64,000 nt of DNA. Origin: Variovorax sp. J2L1-78 (GTDB lineage Bacteria > Pseudomonadota > Gammaproteobacteria > Burkholderiales > Burkholderiaceae_C). The notes beneath the pieces were generated by a model. That model was not told the origin of the DNA. It saw nothing but the letters and a program-made list of their open reading frames with translations, and searched no databases. The stretch spans positions 1,364,001-1,428,000 of the forward strand of contig NZ_JASZYB010000001.1 in NCBI RefSeq assembly GCF_030317205.1, written 5' to 3'. Position numbers and translations under genes: made by a program. Position 1 is the stretch's first letter, and every line of letters starts with the position of its first letter. Of this stretch, positions 17,730-26,930 are shown one piece after another.

Positions 17730-18499
17730 CAGTGCGCGCCTTGCAGTTGGCCGTCGGTGGTGCCCATGTAGGCCTCCATCACCAGCGGGTTCTTGGAGAC
17801 TTCGGCGTACGGCCCTTCGGCCAGCACGGCGCCACGCTGCAGCACCGTGATGGTGTCCGCGATGGTCGACACCACGCTCATGTTGTGCTCGACCATGAGG
17901 ATGGTGCGGCCCACCGACACGCGCTTGATGAGCTCGGCCACGCGGTGCACGTCCTCATGGCCCATGCCTTGCGTGGGTTCGTCGAGCAGCATCAGCTCCG
18001 GGTCCATCGCGAGCGTGGTCGCGATCTCGAGCGCACGCTTGCGACCGTAGGGCAGGTTCACCGTGAGTTCGTCGGCGAGGTCTTCGAGCCCGACCTCGGC
18101 CAGCAGCGCACGCGCGCGGATGTCGAGCGGCTTGAGCGACCGTTCGCTCTTCCAGAAGTGGTACGAGGTGCCGAGTGCACGCTGCAGACCGAGCCGCACG
18201 TTCTCCAGCAGCGTGAGGTGCGGGAACACCGCCGAGATCTGGAACGAGCGGATGATGCCGCGCCGTGCGATCTGCGCCGGTCGTTCGCCCGTGATGTCCT
18301 GCCCGTTGAACAGGATGGCGCCGGAGGTGGGCTCCAGGAATTTCGTCAGCAGGTTGAAGCAGGTCGTCTTGCCCGCACCGTTGGGGCCGATGAGCGCGTG
18401 GATCGACCCACGCACCACGTTGAGGTCGACCTTGCTGACCGCGGTGAATCCCTTGAATTCCTTGGTGAGCTGGCGCGTCTCGAGAATGATGTCGCTCAT
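17729..18499 (-). CDS. livG: ABC transporter ATPase LivG
   Basis: A 256-residue LivG-family ATPase, first gene of the liv operon. Walker A is GPNGAGKTTCFNLLTKFLEP, the Q-loop region is IIRSFQISAVFPHLTLLENV, a degenerate signature region NLPYGRKRALEIATTL (typical for LivG) follows, then Walker B LMLLDEPTQGM and the H-loop VEHNMSVV. ATG 18499 (MSDIILETRQLTKEF) is chosen because the domain begins there; the longer in-frame extension is not conserved-looking. About 186 bp of non-coding DNA separate it from emrB and should hold the operon promoter. Confidence 0.93.
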   Translation of the reverse strand: MSDIILETRQLTKEFKGFTAVSKVDLNVVRGSIHALIGPNGAGKTTCFNLLTKFLEPTSGAILFNGQDITGERPAQIARRGIIRSFQISAVFPHLTLLENVRLGLQRALGTSYHFWKSERSLKPLDIRARALLAEVGLEDLADELTVNLPYGRKRALEIATTLAMDPELMLLDEPTQGMGHEDVHRVAELIKRVSVGRTILMVEHNMSVVSTIADTITVLQRGAVLAEGPYAEVSKNPLVMEAYMGTTDGQLQGAH

Positions 18500-18685
18500 C
18501 TCGCGCGGGAGCCCGAAGGCTGGGAAGAAAGGTCGGTCATGCGGTGCGTCTGTTCGCGCCCACCTTGAGCGCGTCCGCATTGTTGGCGACCCCCTCCCCC
18601 GTGCCTACTGGGGCAAATGCCTATGCTGCACTGCAACCTGCGCGCGTTGTGGACGCACGGCTGTCAGCGCAGTGTCAGGTGTCGA

Positions 18686-20248
18686 TCAATGCGCGCCGGC
18701 AGCCGCATCGCCGCCGCTGCCGCCCATCTGCGGCCGCGCCAGCCAGACCAGCGGGATCAGGAAGACGAACAGCACAGCCGACGCATAGAACACGTCGTTC
18801 GACGCCAGCATGAACGCCTGCTGGTCGACCAGGCGGTTGATCTGCGCGAGCACCTGGTCGGCGCTCAGGCCGCTGCTGCCGAGGCTGTTCATCGTCGCCA
18901 TCGCCGTCGCGTTGCCCGGGTTGATCGACTCCGCCAGCTGCGCGTGGTGCACGGTCGCGCGGTTGTCCCACACGGTCGTGACAACCGACGTGCCGATCGC
19001 GCCCGCCGTGATGCGCAGGAAGTTCGACAGCCCCGAGGCGGCCGGAATGCGGTCGGGCGTGAGGCCCGACAGCGTCAGCGTGACCAGCGGGATGAAGAAG
19101 AACGCCATCGCGATGCCCTGGATGATCGTCGGGATCATGATGGTGCCGATGTCGGCCTGCGTGTTGAAGTTGGACCGCATCCACAGCACCAGCGCGAACA
19201 CGAGGAAGGAGAAGGTCGCGTAGCGCCGCGGATCGACCTTGGCCACCGTCATGCCCACGAGCGGCGACAGCACGATCGCGAACGCACCGACCGGCGCCAG
19301 CACCATGCCGGCCTGCGTCGCGGTGTAGCCCATGTACTGCTGCAGCCACAGCGGCATCAGCACGAGGTTGCCGAAGAAGAGCCCGTAGGCCACCGCGGTC
19401 GCCACCGCGCCCGACCAGAAATTGCGCCGCCGGAAGAGCGACAGGTCGACCACCGGGTGCTCGTCCGTGAGCTCCCAGATGATGAAGAAGACGAAGCCCA
19501 CCACCGCCACCACGGCCATCGTCACGATCGCCGGCGAATGGAACCAGTCGAGTTCCTTGCCCTTGTCGAGCATCAGCTGCATGGCCCCGACCCAGAGCAC
19601 CAGCAACGCCAGGCCGACGCCGTCGATCGGCAGGCGCTTGATCTGGCTGTCGCGCTTGCGGTAGATCGACCAGGTGATGCCTGCGGCCAGCAGGCCCACC
19701 GGGATGTTGATGTAGAAGATCCACGGCCAGGAGACGTTGTCGGTGATCCAGCCGCCCAGAAGCGGCCCCATGACGGGCGCGACCAGCGTCGTCATGGCCC
19801 ACATCGCCATCGCCGTCCCGGCCAATGCACGCGGGTAGCTCGCCAGCAGCAGCGTCTGCGACAACGGGATCATCGGCCCCGCGACGAAGCCCTGCACGGC
19901 GCGGAACAGGATCAGCGTGGTCATGTTCGGCGCCAGGCCGCACAGCCAGGAGCTGATCACGAACAGCAGGATGCTGAGCAGGAACAGGCGCACCTGTCCG
20001 AAGCGCTGCGTGAGCCAGCCGGTGAGCGGCACGGCGATCGCGTTCGCCACGGCGAAGCTGGTGATGACCCAGGTGCCCTGGGTCGGGCTGACGCCCAGGT
20101 CGCCCGAGATGGCGGGCAGCGAGACGTTCGCGATCGACGTGTCGAGCACGTTCATGAAGGTCGCGGCAGACAGCGCGATCGTCCCGAGGATCCGCGCGGA
20201 GCCCTCCAGGGGCGGATGGGCGGCGGGTGGCGCAGCGTTGGTGGCCAT
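18686..20248 (-). CDS. emrB: EmrB-type MFS multidrug transporter (DHA2, 14 TM)
   Basis: A 520-residue drug:proton antiporter of the DHA2 family with about 14 hydrophobic segments. Motifs include LDTSIANVSLPAISGDLGVS (motif D1) near residue 33, WVITSFAVANAIAVPLTGWL, and RAVQGFVAGPMIPLSQ (motif C-like). It forms a tripartite pump with EmrA and the NodT outer-membrane channel encoded just upstream. ATG 20248 (MATNAAPPAA) is preferred over the longer in-frame form, which has no SD or conserved content. It starts 13 bp after the emrA stop and is the last gene of a marR-nodT-emrA-emrB operon. Confidence 0.93.
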   Translation of the reverse strand: MATNAAPPAAHPPLEGSARILGTIALSAATFMNVLDTSIANVSLPAISGDLGVSPTQGTWVITSFAVANAIAVPLTGWLTQRFGQVRLFLLSILLFVISSWLCGLAPNMTTLILFRAVQGFVAGPMIPLSQTLLLASYPRALAGTAMAMWAMTTLVAPVMGPLLGGWITDNVSWPWIFYINIPVGLLAAGITWSIYRKRDSQIKRLPIDGVGLALLVLWVGAMQLMLDKGKELDWFHSPAIVTMAVVAVVGFVFFIIWELTDEHPVVDLSLFRRRNFWSGAVATAVAYGLFFGNLVLMPLWLQQYMGYTATQAGMVLAPVGAFAIVLSPLVGMTVAKVDPRRYATFSFLVFALVLWMRSNFNTQADIGTIMIPTIIQGIAMAFFFIPLVTLTLSGLTPDRIPAASGLSNFLRITAGAIGTSVVTTVWDNRATVHHAQLAESINPGNATAMATMNSLGSSGLSADQVLAQINRLVDQQAFMLASNDVFYASAVLFVFLIPLVWLARPQMGGSGGDAAAGAH

Positions 20249-20261
20249 GGCGACGTGCCGA

Positions 20262-21617
20262 TCAGCCGCGCGCGGCCCGGCCCATGGCCAGCGTGGCGCC
20301 ACGCCCGTTCTGTGCGGCGGGGTGCAGGCTTGTCGACGGCTGGCCCTCGCTCCTCGACGGGGTGTCGTTTAGCGGCTTCACGGGGCGGCCGAGGTTGGCC
20401 GCGATGATGCGGGCGACGTCGGCGTCGGCCTCGGCAGAACGGTCGGCATCGGCATACACCTGCGTCTGCGCGAAGGCGGTGCTGCGCGGTGCATCGGCCA
20501 GCGCCTTGCCGCCCTTGTCGGTCACGTCGACCTCGGCGTCCATCGACAGGCCGACGCGCAAGGGGCTGGCCTTGAGCTGTTCGGCGTCGAGCGCGATGCG
20601 CACCGGCACACGCTGCACCACCTTGATCCAGTTGCCGGTGGCGTTCTGCGCCGGCAGCAGTGCGAAGGCCGCGCCGGTGCCCACGCCCAGGCCCGCCACC
20701 TTGCCGTCGTACTCGACCTTCTTGCCGTAGAGGTCGGCCGTGAGCTTCACGGGCTGGCCGATGCGGATGTTGCGCAGTTGCACTTCCTTGAAGTTGGCGT
20801 CGACCCACAGCTGGTTGAGCGGCACGATCGACATCATCGGCGTGCCCGCGGCGACGCGCTGGCCGAGCTGCACCGTGCGCTTGGCGACGTAGCCGTCGAC
20901 CGGCGCCGGCAGCGCGACGCGCTGCACCGCGAGCCACGACTCGCGCACCTTGGCGGCGGCGGCCAGCACGTTCGGGTGCTGCTCGACGCTGGTGCCTTCG
21001 GTCAGCGACTGGTTGCTGGCGAGCTGCTCGCGGGCCGACACGACACCGGCCTGCGCGGCGGCGAGCGCACTCTTCGCGTTGGCGAGTGCCGTCTCGGAAT
21101 GGTTGAGTTCTTCCTTCGACACCGCGCCGTTGCCGGTGAGCGCCTGGCGACGCTTCAGGTCGTCCTGCGCGCGGGCGATGTCGCTCTGCGCCTTGGCGAT
21201 GTCGGACTGCTTGAGCGTGACCTGCGCGGCCAGCGAGCCGTTGTTGGCGTAGAGCGTGCGCACCTGCCGCACGGCCTGGCCCAGCGCGGCTTCGGACTGC
21301 GCGAGCGCGAGCCGGGCGTCGGCCGGGTCGAGCTGCACCAGCGGCTGGCCGGCTTTCACGAAGTCGGTGTCGTCGGCCATGATCGACAGCACGGTGCCGG
21401 TGACCTGCGGCGTGATCTGGATGACGTTGCCCTGCACGTAGGCGTTGTCGGTGTCTTCGTAGTGGCTGGCCACCAGGTATTCGTACAGGCCCCACCCTGC
21501 GCCGGCGACGACGACGACCGCGGCCAGGGCGGTGAGCGCGCGGCGGCGCTTCGGGTTGCCGGCCTTCGCCACCGGGGCGGGTGCTGCAGCGGTGGCGACT
21601 GTGTTGTTGTTGTCCAT
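20262..21617 (-). CDS. emrA: EmrA-type periplasmic adaptor (HlyD family)
   Basis: A 451-residue membrane-fusion protein. One N-terminal transmembrane anchor (ALTALAAVVVVAGAGWGLYEYL) is followed by the lipoyl half VQGNVIQITPQVTGTVLSIM. A long alpha hairpin (about residues 95-215) and the second lipoyl half with PVDGYVAKRTVQLGQRVAAG come next. It links EmrB in the inner membrane with the NodT-type channel. The C-terminus after about residue 360 is longer than in E. coli EmrA (390 aa) and low in complexity (DADRSAEADADVARI ... GRGATLAMG), probably disordered. Operon member between nodT and emrB. Confidence 0.92.
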   Translation of the reverse strand: MDNNNTVATAAAPAPVAKAGNPKRRRALTALAAVVVVAGAGWGLYEYLVASHYEDTDNAYVQGNVIQITPQVTGTVLSIMADDTDFVKAGQPLVQLDPADARLALAQSEAALGQAVRQVRTLYANNGSLAAQVTLKQSDIAKAQSDIARAQDDLKRRQALTGNGAVSKEELNHSETALANAKSALAAAQAGVVSAREQLASNQSLTEGTSVEQHPNVLAAAAKVRESWLAVQRVALPAPVDGYVAKRTVQLGQRVAAGTPMMSIVPLNQLWVDANFKEVQLRNIRIGQPVKLTADLYGKKVEYDGKVAGLGVGTGAAFALLPAQNATGNWIKVVQRVPVRIALDAEQLKASPLRVGLSMDAEVDVTDKGGKALADAPRSTAFAQTQVYADADRSAEADADVARIIAANLGRPVKPLNDTPSRSEGQPSTSLHPAAQNGRGATLAMGRAARG

Positions 21618-21681
21618 GTCAGTGTCCTTCGGGTTCGGGCGTTGGGTGGCGGCGCAAAAAAACGTTGTGCGCGCTCGCGCT

Positions 21682-23154
21682 TCAGTGCGTGGTGGCGGTC
21701 TTGCCGGAGGCGGCGACCGCGACGGGTGGCTGCCATCCGCCGCCCAGCGCGCGCGCCAGGCCGACCTGGGTTTCGAGCGCGCGGGCCGCGAGGTCGACCG
21801 CCTGGCGGCGTTGCGCCAGCACGGTGGACTCGGCGGTCAGCACGTTGAGGTAATTGCCGAGGCCGGCACGGTAGCGCTGCACGGCGATCTCGTAGGCGCC
21901 TTCGGCAGCAGTCTGTGCCTCGCGTTGCTGCGCTTGCTGGCGTACCACCGATTGCGCGCTGCTCACCTGGTCGGCCGCGTCGCGCACCGCATCGAGCACG
22001 CTGGCGTTGTAGCTCTCGATGGCGGCATCGAGGTCGGCCGCCTTGCCGCGCAGGTTGGCACGCAGCCGCCCGCCTTCGAAGATCGGCAGGCGGATGGCCG
22101 GGCCGACGCCCCATTGCGCGCTGTCCGACTTCAGGAGGTTGTCGAAGCCCAGGCTCTGCACGCCGACGAAGGCGGTGAGATTGACGTTGGGATAGAACTG
22201 CGTCTTCGCGCCGGCCACGTCGCCGGTGGCGGCCTCGACGCGCCAGCGCGCGGCGGCGATGTCGGCGCGCCGCCCGAGCAGGTCGGCCGGGATGGTGGGC
22301 TGCAGCGCCACGGCGTGCAGCGACGCCAGGCTGGGCGGGTTCAACGGCTTCGTGGCGTCGGGGCGTGCCACCAATGCGTCGAGGGCGTGCTGCGCGATCG
22401 CGATCTGCTCGTCGAGCGCCTCGATCTGCTGGCGCGCCTCGGGCAGGCCGCCTTCGCTCTGGCGCAGTTCGAGGCGCGTGTCCAGGCCGGCGGACACCCG
22501 GTCGCGCACCAGCTGCAGCGTCTCGTCGCGTTGCGCCAGGGTGCGCCTGGCGACCGCCAGCTGGTCGTTCAGGCGGGCCCACTGGATGTAGCCGCGCGCG
22601 ACATTGCTGGCCAGGAGGATGCGTGCGGCATCGACCTCGGCGGCCGCGGCGTTGGAGGAACCCAGGGCGCTGTCGAGCGCCGCACGGTTCTTGCCGAAGA
22701 AGTCGATCTCCCAGCTGCCGTTGAGCTGCAGCGTGCCCACCTCCTGGATCGAGCCGGCGAGCGGTGCCGGGTAGATGTAGTTGCTGCTGAACTTCTGGCG
22801 GGTGGCGTCGAGCGAACCGTTGAGTTGCGGCCGGTCGGCCGATTCGGCCGTGGCGATGGCGGCCTGCGCACGCGACAGCCGCGCCCGCGCCACCGCGAGG
22901 TTCGGACTGCCGGCCAGCGCCTCGTCGACCAACGCATCGAGCTGCGCATCGCCGAAGCCGAGCCACCAGCGGGCGTCGACCTCGCTGGTGCCGGTGGTGA
23001 ACGGCGCCGCCTTCAGGCCGAGCGAGTCGGCATCGCGCAGCCTGGCTTGCGATGCGATGCCGGACATGTCGGCGCAGCCGGCGAGCACGACCAGAACGGC
23101 CGCAGCGACCGAAAGCGCCGCGCCGCGACGGAACATGAAAGGAGGACGGGTCAT
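21682..23154 (-). CDS. NodT/OprM-family outer membrane efflux lipoprotein
   Basis: A 490-residue outer-membrane factor. The signal ends in lipobox LAGC with Cys27 as the lipid site. Both OEP repeats are complete: RWWLGFGDAQLDALV, the first barrel segment region (GSWEIDFFGKNRAALDSAL), LGRRADIAAARWRVEAA (RPDI-like motif), the second barrel segment with GPAIRLPIFEGGRLRANL, and the C-terminal YLNVLTAESTVL..RALGGGW. It exports substrates delivered by EmrAB. Its ATG overlaps the marR stop (ATGA), so translation is coupled to the repressor. It is the natural comparison for the shortened homologue at 7653-8723. Confidence 0.93.
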   Translation of the reverse strand: MTRPPFMFRRGAALSVAAAVLVVLAGCADMSGIASQARLRDADSLGLKAAPFTTGTSEVDARWWLGFGDAQLDALVDEALAGSPNLAVARARLSRAQAAIATAESADRPQLNGSLDATRQKFSSNYIYPAPLAGSIQEVGTLQLNGSWEIDFFGKNRAALDSALGSSNAAAAEVDAARILLASNVARGYIQWARLNDQLAVARRTLAQRDETLQLVRDRVSAGLDTRLELRQSEGGLPEARQQIEALDEQIAIAQHALDALVARPDATKPLNPPSLASLHAVALQPTIPADLLGRRADIAAARWRVEAATGDVAGAKTQFYPNVNLTAFVGVQSLGFDNLLKSDSAQWGVGPAIRLPIFEGGRLRANLRGKAADLDAAIESYNASVLDAVRDAADQVSSAQSVVRQQAQQREAQTAAEGAYEIAVQRYRAGLGNYLNVLTAESTVLAQRRQAVDLAARALETQVGLARALGGGWQPPVAVAASGKTATTH

Positions 23155-23681
23155 TTCTTTTCTCCACGGGCCGCCAGGGCCTGTGCGTTGTCGAGGATGC
23201 GACGCAGGTAGCTCTTGAGCTGCTCCCACTCGGCTTCGCTGAAGCCCGCGAGGTGCTCGTTCTGCACCCGGCTCAGGACCTCCGGCACCTGCTGTGCGGC
23301 GGCCCTGCCCTCGTCGGTCAGTTCGATGTTGACGACGCGGCGGTCCTCCAGCGAACGCACGCGGCGGCACAGGCCCTTGGCCTCGAGCCGGTCGAGCAGC
23401 CGGGTCATCGCGCCGGCATCCAGCAGGCATTCGCGCGCCAGTTCGGCCACGGTGGTGGCGGCGCCCATCTCGAGCTTGTGCAATGGAATCCATTGCGGGT
23501 AGGTCGGGCCGCCTGGTTCGGAAATCTGGCAATCCACGGCCTGTCCGACCGCCGTCATGATGCGCCGCATCAGGTAGCCGACGCTCTCTTCGGACCGGTA
23601 GGTGGCCGCCGAATAGAAGGTCGGCACCGCCAAGGGCGCCGTGCCGGCCGCGGACTTCTCGGGCAAATGGGGATCGTTCAT
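23151..23681 (-). CDS. MarR-family repressor of the efflux operon
   Basis: A 176-residue winged-helix regulator like EmrR/MprA. The DNA-binding core is ATTVAELARECLLDAGAMTRLLDRLEAKGL, followed by the wing region RRVRSLEDRRVVNIELTDEGR. It is the first gene of the marR-nodT-emrA-emrB operon, so negative autoregulation relieved by a phenolic or drug ligand is expected from the family. A dyad inside the promoter spacer (23695-23712) is the likely operator. The ATG lies only 9 bp after the -10 box, so the transcript is probably leaderless. Confident family call; the ligand is unknown. Confidence 0.9.
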   Translation of the reverse strand: MNDPHLPEKSAAGTAPLAVPTFYSAATYRSEESVGYLMRRIMTAVGQAVDCQISEPGGPTYPQWIPLHKLEMGAATTVAELARECLLDAGAMTRLLDRLEAKGLCRRVRSLEDRRVVNIELTDEGRAAAQQVPEVLSRVQNEHLAGFSEAEWEQLKSYLRRILDNAQALAARGEKK

Positions 23682-23690
23682 CGGGGCGCG

Positions 23691-23719
23691 ATATTAGTTG
23701 CTTAGGCAATTACTGTCAA
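23691..23719 (-). promoter_or_regulatory. marR operon promoter with operator in the spacer
   Basis: On the minus strand TTGACA (23719-23714), a 17-bp spacer and TAATAT (23696-23691) make a near-consensus sigma-70 promoter. The spacer contains the dyad TTGC-N4-GCAA with outer TA/TA symmetry (23695-23712), the size and placement expected for a MarR dimer blocking RNA polymerase. The start codon follows 9 bp after the -10 box. Confidence 0.75.
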
Positions 23720-23761
23720 GGCGACCTTTGCAAGGGCAACCGGTAAGTAGAATCGGCGCCC

Positions 23762-25546
23762 ATGTCCGTCTCCGTCTCCCGCACGCCTGCCAAAGGCTCC
23801 CCGAAATCCCTGTCGGGCCTCCTCCCTTTTCTCAGGCCCTACCGCTGGCAGATCGCACTGGCGGCTGTTTTCCTGGTGGCGGCGGCCGGCGCCATGCTGG
23901 TGTTCCCGCTGGCCTTGCGGCGGCTGATCGACGGCGGGTTGGTGACCACCGACCGCGGCGCGCAGACGATGGCGCTACGCGACCACTTCTTCGCGCTCTT
24001 CGGCGTGGCCGTGGCGCTCGGGCTGTTCTCGGCGGCGCGCTTCTACACGGTGAGCTGGCTCGGTGAACGCATCACGGCCAACCTGCGCAACGCGGTCTAC
24101 GCGCACGTGCTGCGCCAGAGCCCCCAATTCTTCGAGACGACGCAGACCGGCGAGGTGCTCTCGCGGCTGACGGCCGACACGACGCTGGTGCAGACGGTGG
24201 TGGGCTCGTCGCTGAGCATGGGCCTGCGCAACGCGGTGATGGGCATCGGGGCGCTGGGGATGCTGGTGTGGACCAATCCCTATGTGATGGGCCAGGTGCT
24301 GGGCGTGCTGGTGCTCGTCGTGCTGCCGAGCATGTGGTTCGGCCGCCGCGTGCGCAAGCTGTCGCGCGCCAGCCAGGACCGCGTGGCCGATTCGAGCGCC
24401 ATCGCGGCCGAGGTGCTGAACGCCATCCCCGTGGTGCAGAGCTACACGGCAGAAGCGCGCGAGGCGGCCCGTTTCGATGCCTCGACCGACAACGCCTTCC
24501 GCACCGCCGTGCGCCGCGCCAAGGCGCGCTCGGTGCTGGTCGCCTTCATCATCATCGCGACCTCGGCCGCGCTGCTGTGGGGCCTGTACCAGGGCACGCA
24601 GGCGGTGCTGCAGGGCACGATCACCGCGGGCCACCTGGGCGAGACGGTGGTGTACGTGATCATCCTGGCCGGCGCGGCCGCCGTGCTGGGCGAGGTCTAC
24701 GGCGACCTGCTGCGCGCCGCCGGCGCCACCGAGCGGCTGATGGAGCTGCTGCACGCCCGCTCGGCCATCGCGTCGCCGGCGCAACCGGCCGCGGCGCCAG
24801 TGCCGCCGGCCGGCAGCGGCATCGGCTTCGACGCGGTGACCTTCCACTATCCCTCGCGACCGCTCACGCCCGCGCTGCGCGACTTCAGCCTGCAGGTGGC
24901 GCCGGGCGAGACCGTGGCGCTGGTCGGTGCGAGCGGCGCCGGCAAGAGCACGGTCTTCCAGCTGCTGCTGCGCTACTACGACCCCGGCACCGGCCGCATC
25001 GCGCTCGACGGCGTGCCGCTCGACAGCCTCGCGCTCGAGGACCTGCGCCATCGCATCGGCCTGGTGCCGCAGGACGCGGTCATCTTCTCGACCAGCGCCT
25101 TCGAGAACATCCGCTACGGCCGTCCGGACGCGAGCGCCGACGAGGTGTACGCCGCCGCGCGCGCCGCCTACGCCGACGACTTCCTGAAGGCCTTGCCCGA
25201 GGGCTACGACACTTTCCTGGGCGAGCGCGGCGTGCGCTTGTCAGGCGGCCAGCGCCAGCGCATCGCGATCGCGCGGGCGATGCTCAAGAACCCGCCGCTG
25301 CTGCTGCTCGACGAGGCCACCAGCGCGCTGGACGCCGAGAGCGAGCGCGTGGTGCAGGCGGCATTGGAATCGGCGATGGCGGGCCGCACGACCCTGGTGA
25401 TCGCCCACCGGCTGGCGACCGTCCAGAAAGCGGACCGCATCGTCGTGCTGGACCACGGCGCCATCGTCGAACAGGGAACGCACGCCACGCTGGTGGCGCA
25501 AGGCGGCGTCTATGCGCGGCTGGCGGCGCTGCAGTTCACGGCCTGA
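23762..25546 (+). CDS. MsbA-type ABC exporter (fused permease-ATPase)
   Basis: A 594-residue half-transporter. It has six N-terminal transmembrane helices (about residues 25-315) followed by an ABC domain. Walker A is [20 protein letters not shown] near residue 390, the signature is [15 protein letters not shown] near 492, Walker B is [12 protein letters not shown] and the H-loop is in [15 protein letters not shown]. Typical of lipid or drug exporters that work as homodimers. Transcribed divergently from marR. TAGAAT at 23748-23753 is a possible -10 box only 8 bp before the ATG, and no SD is seen, so this message too may be leaderless. The neighbouring MarR could also influence it. Substrate unknown. 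Confidence 0.9.
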   Translation: MSVSVSRTPAKGSPKSLSGLLPFLRPYRWQIALAAVFLVAAAGAMLVFPLALRRLIDGGLVTTDRGAQTMALRDHFFALFGVAVALGLFSAARFYTVSWLGERITANLRNAVYAHVLRQSPQFFETTQTGEVLSRLTADTTLVQTVVGSSLSMGLRNAVMGIGALGMLVWTNPYVMGQVLGVLVLVVLPSMWFGRRVRKLSRASQDRVADSSAIAAEVLNAIPVVQSYTAEAREAARFDASTDNAFRTAVRRAKARSVLVAFIIIATSAALLWGLYQGTQAVLQGTITAGHLGETVVYVIILAGAAAVLGEVYGDLLRAAGATERLMELLHARSAIASPAQPAAAPVPPAGSGIGFDAVTFHYPSRPLTPALRDFSLQVAPGETVALVGASGAGKSTVFQLLLRYYDPGTGRIALDGVPLDSLALEDLRHRIGLVPQDAVIFSTSAFENIRYGRPDASADEVYAAARAAYADDFLKALPEGYDTFLGERGVRLSGGQRQRIAIARAMLKNPPLLLLDEATSALDAESERVVQAALESAMAGRTTLVIAHRLATVQKADRIVVLDHGAIVEQGTHATLVAQGGVYARLAALQFTA

Positions 25547-25561
25547 GTTCGAGCGCTGGCG

Positions 25562-26008
25562 CTACTGCAGGGTTTCCTTGAGCGCCGCGGGCAGCGGCAA
25601 GGGCAGCACCGGGATGCCCTCGTCGAGCAGCGCTTCGGTCTGCTCGCGCGTGGCCTGCCCGCGGATACCGCGTTCGGCCGTCTCGCCGTAGTGCATGCGA
25701 CGCGCCTCGTCGGCAAAGCGTTCGCCGACATCTTCGGTCTTGGCCATCACCTCGCGCACGGCGCGCATCCACCGCGCCTCGGGTGAATCCGGTGCGGCCA
25801 CGGCGTTGGCCGATGCCGATGCGGTTTCCGGCGCCTTCGCGCCGCTCAGGTTGAGGCGCGGCGCCGACAGCAGCTTGGTGACGGAGGTGTCGCCACAGAT
25901 CGGGCAGGCAACCAGGCCGGTCGCGCGCTGTTCGTCGAAGGCATCGTTGGAGGCGAACCAGCCCTCGAAGGCGTGGCCGTGCTGGCATTGGAGGTCGAGA
26001 ACCTTCAT
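25562..26008 (-). CDS. DUF1178 family protein
   Basis: A 148-residue cytoplasmic protein of the DUF1178 family. It begins MKVLDLQCQHGHAFEGWFAS and has a CPICG zinc-ribbon-like element near residue 36 that, with the first CQHGH, could bind a metal. A conserved C-terminal half reads RFADEARRMHYGE..RGIRGQATREQTEALLDEGI. Start chosen at the ATG giving this conserved N-terminus. It lies 11 bp after the Nudix gene at the end of the nuo transcription unit. Function unknown; the same gene order occurs in related Burkholderiales. Confidence 0.88.
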   Translation of the reverse strand: MKVLDLQCQHGHAFEGWFASNDAFDEQRATGLVACPICGDTSVTKLLSAPRLNLSGAKAPETASASANAVAAPDSPEARWMRAVREVMAKTEDVGERFADEARRMHYGETAERGIRGQATREQTEALLDEGIPVLPLPLPAALKETLQ

Positions 26009-26019
26009 GCCGGCAATTA

Positions 26020-26610
26020 TCAGTCGCCGTTCGCGGCGGGCAGGGTCTGCCAGTCGAGCGTCCACACGCCCGACAGGACGTTCTGCAGCCAGAGCATGCA
26101 GCTGTGCGTCTTGGCGTCGGTCACCCGGCCGTCGCGGCAGCCGTCGAACAGCTCCTGCGGCGTGGCTGTGAACACGTCGACGAACTCGCCATGGTCGAGC
26201 TGGCGATCGCCGAGCGTCAGCCCGCGGGCAAAGAAGATGTGGATGATCTCCGTGGAATAGCCGACCGCCAGGTGCATCAGGCCGGCATATGCCCACTCGC
26301 GCGCGGTGTAGCCGGTTTCCTCCAGCAGTTCGCGCTGGCCGCAGACCAGCGGCGATTCACCCGCATCGAGCTTGCCGGCCGGAAACTCGGTCATCACCTG
26401 TCCCACCGGGTAGCGGTACTGCCGCTCGAGCACGAGGCGGCCGTCGTCGAGCAACGGCACCACCACCACGGCGCCGGGATGGATCACATACTCGCGCGTC
26501 GCCGTGTGGCCGTCGGGCAGGCGCACGGTGTCGCGCTTGGCGTGGAGGAAATTGCCCTCGAAGAGCGACTCGCTCGCGATGCCCTCTTCCTTCAGATGCG
26601 CGTCGTCCAT
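26020..26610 (-). CDS. Nudix hydrolase, ADP-ribose pyrophosphatase type
   Basis: A 196-residue Nudix enzyme with a perfect Nudix box (G-x5-E-x7-REUxEExGU): GKLDAGES, seven residues, then RELLEETGY near residue 99. The flanking VVVVPLLDDGRLVLERQYRYPVGQVMTEFPAGK is the ADP-ribose pyrophosphatase (NudF-like) pattern. It hydrolyses ADP-ribose or related NDP-sugars to AMP and ribose-5-phosphate, which recycles NAD breakdown products. Encoded 4 bp after DUF2818 downstream of nuoN. A link with NADH metabolism is plausible from position only. Confidence 0.9.
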   Translation of the reverse strand: MDDAHLKEEGIASESLFEGNFLHAKRDTVRLPDGHTATREYVIHPGAVVVVPLLDDGRLVLERQYRYPVGQVMTEFPAGKLDAGESPLVCGQRELLEETGYTAREWAYAGLMHLAVGYSTEIIHIFFARGLTLGDRQLDHGEFVDVFTATPQELFDGCRDGRVTDAKTHSCMLWLQNVLSGVWTLDWQTLPAANGD

Positions 26611-26614
26611 GGGG

Positions 26615-26923
26615 TCAGTTCCTGTGTTTGAGCAGATAGCGCCAGGTGAAGCCGGGAAAGGCCAGCACGATGAAGAGTGCGCCGGTGATGGCGTAGAACT
26701 CCCAACCCTGCGGCGCGATCTGCCCGACCCGGCGCTCGAACAGCAGTCCGATGCCGCCGACGATGAAATAGAGCAGCACCAGTTCCGCCAGCCGAATCGC
26801 CAGCGACTTCTTGCCGCCGGTGCCGACAGGAAGCACCGCGAGCAAGCGCTCGTTCAGGAACGGCAGGTTCGCGGCCACCAGGGCCAGCAGCAGGACCAGC
26901 CAGACGGAGGCGCTTTGCGACAC
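26615..26923 (-). CDS. DUF2818 family membrane protein
   Basis: A 102-residue integral membrane protein with three hydrophobic segments: WLVLLLALVAANLPFL, ELVLLYFIVGGIGLLFERRVGQ and FYAITGALFIVLAFPGFTWRYL. Matches the DUF2818 family, usually found directly after nuoN in Betaproteobacteria. It starts with GTG 7 bp after the nuoN stop. A role as an accessory or assembly factor for complex I is inferred from synteny; no function is established. Confidence 0.88.
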   Translation of the reverse strand: MSQSASVWLVLLLALVAANLPFLNERLLAVLPVGTGGKKSLAIRLAELVLLYFIVGGIGLLFERRVGQIAPQGWEFYAITGALFIVLAFPGFTWRYLLKHRN

Positions 26924-26930
26924 GCCGCCG

